A DNA stretch of 64,000 bases from assembly GCF_021117405.1 (NCBI RefSeq), contig NZ_CP088251.1, positions 2,294,001 through 2,358,000 of the forward strand, written 5' to 3'. A program made the translations under genes and the position numbers. This document shows positions 58,469 to 64,000 of the stretch, piece by piece. Source of the DNA: Frateuria edaphi. GTDB taxonomy: Bacteria > Pseudomonadota > Gammaproteobacteria > Xanthomonadales > Rhodanobacteraceae. Within the stretch, counting starts at the first letter, position 1, and each line of letters opens with the position of its first letter. Below the pieces are notes generated by a model. That model had not been told where the DNA came from. It saw nothing but the letters and a program-made list of their open reading frames with translations, and made no database searches.

Positions 58469-59911
58469 ATGCCCTTTCGCTTCTTCACCGTCCTTGCCCT
58501 CGTGCTTGTTGCTGCGTCGATCCACGCCATGCAGGCGCGCGCCAGCGAGGTCTCCTCGCGGCAGCTGCTGGAGGCGATGCGCGGCACCAACGAACTGGGT
58601 CGCTACGGCTATCTGCTGCTGGCCATCCCGCGGCTCGATGCGCAGGACAAGCCGACGGCGCAACAATACTTCGCCTTCAGCGAAAGCGAGCTTGGGCTCT
58701 ATGGAGAGGCGGTACGCGATTTCCCGCTGAAGGCGCGCCTGCCCGCAGATACCGTGCTGCCTTCGCCCCTCGAATGGCAGGCCGCCGATGCGGTGGACAC
58801 CATCGTCAACCTGGCCGCGCGGCGGCGCGTGGTGATGGTCAACGAGGCGCACCACGACGCCCATACACGACTGCTCACGCTCGCGCTGCTGCCGCGGCTG
58901 CGCGCGCTCGGCTTCACCCATCTGGCCATCGAGGCACTGCTGGAAGACGGCGATGCGCTGCGCCAGCGCGGCTACCCGACCGGTCATAGCGGCACCGAAT
59001 ACGTGCGCGAGCCCGTGTACGGCGAAATCGTGCGCGAGGCGCTGCGCCTGGGCTACGTGCTGGTGCCCTACGAGTCGACCACGCTCGGCGGGCAGGACCG
59101 CGAAGCGGAACAAGCACGCGCGCTCTACCGGAAAGTGTTGGCGGGGAACCCGAAAGCAAAGCTGTTCGTCCACGCCGGTTATGCGCACATCGACAAGGCG
59201 AAGGGGCGACTGGGTGACGTGCTGCCGATGGCGGCACGCTTGCAGGCACTGACCGGCCTGGACATCCTCAATATCGACCAGACCGAGCTCCGCGAGGAGG
59301 AACCCTTCAACGAGCTCGAGGCGTACCGGATTGTCAAGAACGCGGTGCGTACCGGCGATTCCCTGCGTGGCGTGCCGCAGAACGGCCTGACGCCCCAGCT
59401 GGACACGCGTGTCGCCCTGCGCGAGCCCTACCACCAGCTTGTCGCAGCCTTCCACCCGCAGCGGGCCATCGTGCTGCGCCACGTGGGGGATGGACGGCTG
59501 TGGAGCGCGCGCCCGCGGCTCTACGACATGAACGTGATCCTGCCGCCGGCCAACGAGCATGTCAGTTCCTACGTGCGCGACCGCGTGATCTCGTTGCAGA
59601 TCGGCGGCAAGGCCACCATCGCACTTCCTCCGGCCGCCGACGGGCATCGTCCGGACTGGCTCTCGCTGAATGGCAAGCGCGTGGCGGTGGCGGTCAGTCC
59701 CGGCCTTTGCGAAGGGGCTTTTCCCTGCCTGGTGGAAGCCCACTACGCCGACGAGGCAGACGACGCCGTGGCCGCCGACCGTTACGTGTTCCTGGAAGGC
59801 GGCAGCGACAACACGCTCTGGCTGCGTCCCGGGCGCTACCGCCTGCGCACCATGAATGCCGCGGGCAAGGTGCTGGCCGAACGCCCAATACAGGTCGACG
59901 CGACGCATTGA
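58469..59911 (+). CDS. Secreted TIKI/ChaN/EreA-like protein of unknown function
   Basis: The 480-residue protein has a signal peptide (MPFRFFTVLALVLVAASIHA). Residues of about 100-310 resemble the TIKI/ChaN/erythromycin esterase-like fold: RRVVMVNEAHHDAHTRLLTL (metal-type Glu-His pair), LPRLRALGFTHLAIEALLED, VREALRLGYVLVPYESTTLG and AKLFVHAGYAHIDKAKGRLG. The last 130 residues form a beta-rich domain (GGKATIALPPAADGHRPDWL, GSDNTLWLRPGRYRLRTMNA). I could not assign a substrate; ChaN relatives bind haem and TIKI proteins are metalloproteases. It is divergent from gor, and an NlpC/P60 gene follows. Confidence 0.6.
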   Translation: MPFRFFTVLALVLVAASIHAMQARASEVSSRQLLEAMRGTNELGRYGYLLLAIPRLDAQDKPTAQQYFAFSESELGLYGEAVRDFPLKARLPADTVLPSPLEWQAADAVDTIVNLAARRRVVMVNEAHHDAHTRLLTLALLPRLRALGFTHLAIEALLEDGDALRQRGYPTGHSGTEYVREPVYGEIVREALRLGYVLVPYESTTLGGQDREAEQARALYRKVLAGNPKAKLFVHAGYAHIDKAKGRLGDVLPMAARLQALTGLDILNIDQTELREEEPFNELEAYRIVKNAVRTGDSLRGVPQNGLTPQLDTRVALREPYHQLVAAFHPQRAIVLRHVGDGRLWSARPRLYDMNVILPPANEHVSSYVRDRVISLQIGGKATIALPPAADGHRPDWLSLNGKRVAVAVSPGLCEGAFPCLVEAHYADEADDAVAADRYVFLEGGSDNTLWLRPGRYRLRTMNAAGKVLAERPIQVDATH

Positions 59912-59988
59912 AACTTGCAACCTGGCCTCACGAGCTTGACGCAAACCCTTGATTGGCTAAGCTCGGGTAAAACACTGCCGAGGTTGCC

Positions 59989-60546
59989 ATGACTGCGTCC
60001 GGATGCCGTACCGCCGCCGCGCGACTGCGCCTGGCCATGGTCGGGACGGCAGTGCTGCTGCTGGCCGCCTGCGCCGGCACCCCGCATCGGCGCGAGCCTA
60101 CGTTCAAGAGCTCGCATTCGTCGCTGGCGGACCTGCCCGCGAAGGCGCCATCGGCGGCGAGCGCCGGAACCGCCAACGATGTGTTGTTCCGCGCGATCGC
60201 GCTGGTCGGCACGCCCTACCACTGGGGCGGCAATACTCCCGAGGGCGGTTTCGACTGCAGCGGGCTGGTCGACTACATCTATCGCAACGCGGCGGACATC
60301 CTGCTGCCGCACAGCTCGCGCGCCATGTCCGACGTGGACGGCCGCAAGGTCAGGCGCATGACCGACCTGGCCAGCGGCGACCTGGTGTTCTTCGACATCG
60401 GCGGGGACATCAGCCACGTGGGCGTGTATGTCGGCAAGGGACGCTTCGTGCACGCGCCCAACAGCGGCGGCACGGTGCGGCTGGATGACATCGACGGGCC
60501 GTATTGGCGGGACCACTTCGCGTTCGGGAAGCGGTTGCTGGATTGA
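59989..60546 (+). CDS. NlpC/P60 family lipoprotein peptidase
   Basis: The 185-residue protein has a lipoprotein signal (AMVGTAVLLLAA-C near residue 28). An NlpC/P60 domain has the catalytic Cys in GGFDCSGLVDYIYRN, His in DISHVGVYVGKGRFVHAPNS, and a third polar residue in the HAPNS stretch. Such enzymes cut the D-Glu-meso-DAP bond of peptidoglycan stem peptides. It resembles the Spr/MepS or YafL type. GGTTGCC precedes the ATG; no strong ribosome site is seen. It is probably anchored in the outer membrane, facing the cell wall. Confidence 0.9.
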   Translation: MTASGCRTAAARLRLAMVGTAVLLLAACAGTPHRREPTFKSSHSSLADLPAKAPSAASAGTANDVLFRAIALVGTPYHWGGNTPEGGFDCSGLVDYIYRNAADILLPHSSRAMSDVDGRKVRRMTDLASGDLVFFDIGGDISHVGVYVGKGRFVHAPNSGGTVRLDDIDGPYWRDHFAFGKRLLD

Positions 60547-60635
60547 GGTGAATCCAGCCTTCTCCGGCAGGAGGGAGCAAAGAGAACGGCGGGGACAGGA
60601 GCGTTCCTCATCCCGATGCTCCGGCGGAAGAACGG

Positions 60636-60661
60636 CAAAGAAAACGGCGCCCGAGGGCGCC
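60636..60661 (-). terminator. Rho-independent terminator of slyD
   Basis: GGCGCC-CTCG-GGCGCC, read on the minus strand and followed by GTTTTCTTTG, lies 37 bases after the slyD stop. On the plus strand it may also serve the NlpC/P60 gene. Confidence 0.75.
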
Positions 60662-60697
60662 GCTTCGGTCATCGTTTGAAGCGCAGCCCGGCGCGCT

Positions 60698-61183
60698 TCA
60701 GTGCGCTTCCTGCCCCGGCGGATGCGCGTGACCGTGCTTGATCTCGTCCTCGGTAGCGTCGCGCACTTCCTCGATCGCCACGTCGAAATGCAGCGTCTTG
60801 CCGGCCATCGGATGGTTGAGGTCCACGTCGATCGTGCTCATGCCCACCTTGTGCACGGTCACGGCGCGATGGCCACCCTCCTTCAGCGACAGCACCGTGG
60901 CCATCCCCGGCTTGAGCTTGTTCGCCTGCTGGAAGTACTTCTTGGGCACGCGCTGGATGCGTCCGTCCTCGCGTTCGCCATAACCCTCGGCCGGGGCGAT
61001 GTCCGCTGCAAGCGTCTCGCCCGCCTCGTGGCCTTCCAGCGCCTTTTCCAGACCGGGAATGAGTTGGCCGTGGCCAAGCAGGATCCACAGCGCCTCGCCG
61101 TTGTCGTGCGAACTCTCCACCTTGTCGCCATCCACCGTGAGCGTGTAGTGGAACGCGATGACCTTGTCCTTGCCTGCCTTCAT
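60698..61183 (-). CDS. slyD: FKBP-type peptidyl-prolyl isomerase SlyD
   Basis: The 161-residue protein has the SlyD order: FKBP half (KDKVIAFHYTLTVDGDKVES, LILGHGQ-like LLGHGQLIPGLEKALEGHEA), inserted chaperone flap (GYGEREDGRIQRVPKKYFQQ) and the returning FKBP strand (DLNHPMAGKTLHFDVAIEEV). The C-terminal tail is short with a few His (HGHAHPPGQEAH), far less metal-rich than in Escherichia SlyD. It folds proline-limited proteins and may take part in nickel handling. A terminator follows. The MFS gene lies upstream on the same strand, 36 bases away. Confidence 0.93.
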   Translation of the reverse strand: MKAGKDKVIAFHYTLTVDGDKVESSHDNGEALWILLGHGQLIPGLEKALEGHEAGETLAADIAPAEGYGEREDGRIQRVPKKYFQQANKLKPGMATVLSLKEGGHRAVTVHKVGMSTIDVDLNHPMAGKTLHFDVAIEEVRDATEDEIKHGHAHPPGQEAH

Positions 61184-61219
61184 TGCCTGTCTCGTTGGGG
61201 TGCAAAGACCGCGATTCTA

Positions 61220-62449
61220 TCAGTCCGGCGCCCGGACGAAGCCCACCCCACGCGCCTCCGGGCCCAGCCAGGCGAGCAGCGCCAGCACCACTGCCACCAC
61301 CGCGATCCACGCCGCCATGGCGAGGGCGTAATCGCCACCGTGCGCCTTGGCGATCCAGGCCTGCGCCGTGGCGGTGACCGCAGCCAGCAGGTTGCCGGTC
61401 TGATAGGCGAAGCCTGGCAGTGTGCCGCGCACGTGGCCCGGCGAGAGCTCGTTCAAATGCGTGGGCACCACGCCCCAGGCGCCCTGCACCATCACCTGGA
61501 TAAGGAACGCGCCCGCGCCGTAGAGCACCAGCGTGCCGCCGTACATCCACAACGGGATCACCGGGATCGAAAGCAGTGCGGCGATCACGATCGCGCGCCG
61601 CCGCCCGATCCGCTCCGACAACGCGCCGAAGAACAGCCCGCCCACGAGCGCACCCAGATTCAGCAGCGCCACCAGCACGAACGCAGCGGTGGAACCCGTC
61701 GGCAAGTGCAGGTTGACCTCCTCGAACGTGTGGTAGAGGTCCTGCGATCCATGGCTGAACATGTTGAACGCGGTCATCAGCAGCATCAGGTACAGCGCCA
61801 GCTTCCAGTGCCCGCGCATGGCCTCGCGCAGACCACGCCGTGGTGCGGCACGCTGCTGCTTCCATACCGGCGACTCGGGCACCTTGCGACGGATGTACAG
61901 CACCAGCAACGCCGGCGCGGCGCCCACGACGAACAGCCCGCGCCAGCCGATGTGGTCGATCAGCAGCCAGTTGGCCAGCGCGCCGAGGAAGAAGCCGCAG
62001 GGATAGCCGCTCTGCAGCAGGCCCGAAACGATGCCGCGCGCCTTCGGCGGAATCGCTTCCATCGCCAGCGACGCGCCGATGCCCCACTCGCCACCCATGG
62101 CGATGCCGAACAGGAAGCGCAGCACCAGCAGCATCGTCAGCGAGGTGGAAAACGCGGTGGCCAGCTCGAACAGCGAGAACAGCACCACATCCAGCATCAG
62201 GATCGGCCGCCGGCCGTAGCGGTCGGCCAATCGCCCGAAGATCAGCGCGCCGAGGGGCCGTGCGGCCAGCGTGAGCAGCAGAGCCAGCGTGACGTCGGTC
62301 TTGTCCACCCCGAACTCGTTGGCCACGCCGACGATCACGAAAGTCAGCAGGAAGTAGTCGAAGGCGTCCAGCGTCCAGCCCAGGAAGCTGGCCAGCACGG
62401 TGTGACGCTGGTCATGGTCCAGCTCACGCAACGTGGACAGAACACTCAT
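61220..62449 (-). CDS. MFS transporter of the sialate/lactate (SHS) type
   Basis: The 409-residue, 12-helix carrier has MFS signatures FGRLADRYGRRPILMLDVVL between helices 2 and 3 and GALSERIGRRRAIVIAALLS in the second half. SHS-family marks include GWTLDAFDYFLLTFVIVGVA and GIAMGGEWGIGASLAMEAIP, seen in lactate/pyruvate (Jen1/LctP-like) and sialic acid carriers. ATG 62449 has GGGAG 7 bases upstream, better than the ATG 30 bases earlier. A monocarboxylate such as lactate or 3-hydroxybutyrate is a plausible substrate but not proven. Confidence 0.82.
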   Translation of the reverse strand: MSVLSTLRELDHDQRHTVLASFLGWTLDAFDYFLLTFVIVGVANEFGVDKTDVTLALLLTLAARPLGALIFGRLADRYGRRPILMLDVVLFSLFELATAFSTSLTMLLVLRFLFGIAMGGEWGIGASLAMEAIPPKARGIVSGLLQSGYPCGFFLGALANWLLIDHIGWRGLFVVGAAPALLVLYIRRKVPESPVWKQQRAAPRRGLREAMRGHWKLALYLMLLMTAFNMFSHGSQDLYHTFEEVNLHLPTGSTAAFVLVALLNLGALVGGLFFGALSERIGRRRAIVIAALLSIPVIPLWMYGGTLVLYGAGAFLIQVMVQGAWGVVPTHLNELSPGHVRGTLPGFAYQTGNLLAAVTATAQAWIAKAHGGDYALAMAAWIAVVAVVLALLAWLGPEARGVGFVRAPD

Positions 62450-62611
62450 GCGGCCGCTCCCAGCATCGAGACCGGTCATCAGGCTAGCACGCGGTCCCAG
62501 GGGGGCCGCCGCCAGGATGCTGCGCGGCAGGATGACATGCTTCCCGGAACGGCGTAGGTTGCCCTGTCGGCACGTTCGCTTCCTGGGGAGGGTCGGCGAG
62601 TGCCGATGTGA

Positions 62612-64000
<1,389 letters not shown>

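Overview
This window comes from a high-GC Gammaproteobacterium. Gene content and protein style (TonB-dependent receptors beside LacI-type regulators, an rpsF-rpsR-rplI operon, a 2-aminomuconate branch of kynurenine breakdown, dispersed GGAGCGCACC-type palindromic repeats) point to Xanthomonadales, most likely Rhodanobacteraceae (Rhodanobacter/Dyella/Luteibacter-like). That placement is inference, since no rRNA or marker-gene comparison could be run. I saw no tRNA, rRNA, insertion sequence, prophage or CRISPR array. Genes are densely packed and no gap exceeds 300 bases.

Layout. (1) 1-8134: a carbohydrate locus with two tandem secreted GH65-like glycosidases (the first cut by the window edge), a TonB-dependent receptor and a LacI-type repressor, with a perfect 16-bp palindromic operator before the receptor. 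(2) 8212-20918: what looks like a complete polyhydroxybutyrate (PHB) scavenging locus. It holds a 3-hydroxybutyrate oligomer hydrolase, a LuxR-type response regulator, a CrbS-like transporter/sensor hybrid kinase, a secreted type 2 PHB depolymerase, a second TonB-dependent receptor and a GntP-family permease. Two housekeeping genes (an RluA-type pseudouridine synthase and yaeQ) sit inside it. A motif of the form GTACGAAGGTMC lies in the two divergent promoter regions of this locus and may be the regulator's site. (3) 21053-32584: typA, a MscS-type channel, a cardiolipin synthase-like enzyme, exonuclease III, a large M14 peptidase, and small secreted or envelope proteins (PepSY, YceI, cupin, ThpR).

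(4) 32785-44122: five consecutive signalling genes. Two large PAS/GAF sensor kinases flank three c-di-GMP genes (GGDEF-EAL, GGDEF, TPR-GGDEF). (5) 44408-49478: a thioredoxin reductase-like flavoprotein, a DUF3014 protein, a VIT1/CCC1-family transporter, the ribosomal operon rpsF-rpsR-rplI and an A-type Fe-S carrier. (6) 49607-55747: asnS, a MalM-like lipoprotein, a small membrane protein, then an atypical SDR, an aldehyde dehydrogenase, a beta-carbonic anhydrase and 2-aminomuconate deaminase, read as part of a kynurenine/3-hydroxyanthranilate route. (7) 55801-64000: N-formylglutamate deformylase, glutathione reductase, a secreted TIKI/ChaN-like protein, an NlpC/P60 lipoprotein, SlyD, a lactate-type MFS carrier and a truncated M4 metallopeptidase.

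Many genes overlap long open frames on the opposite strand, as expected at this GC content. I chose the real frame by domain content, signal peptides and ribosome-binding sites.
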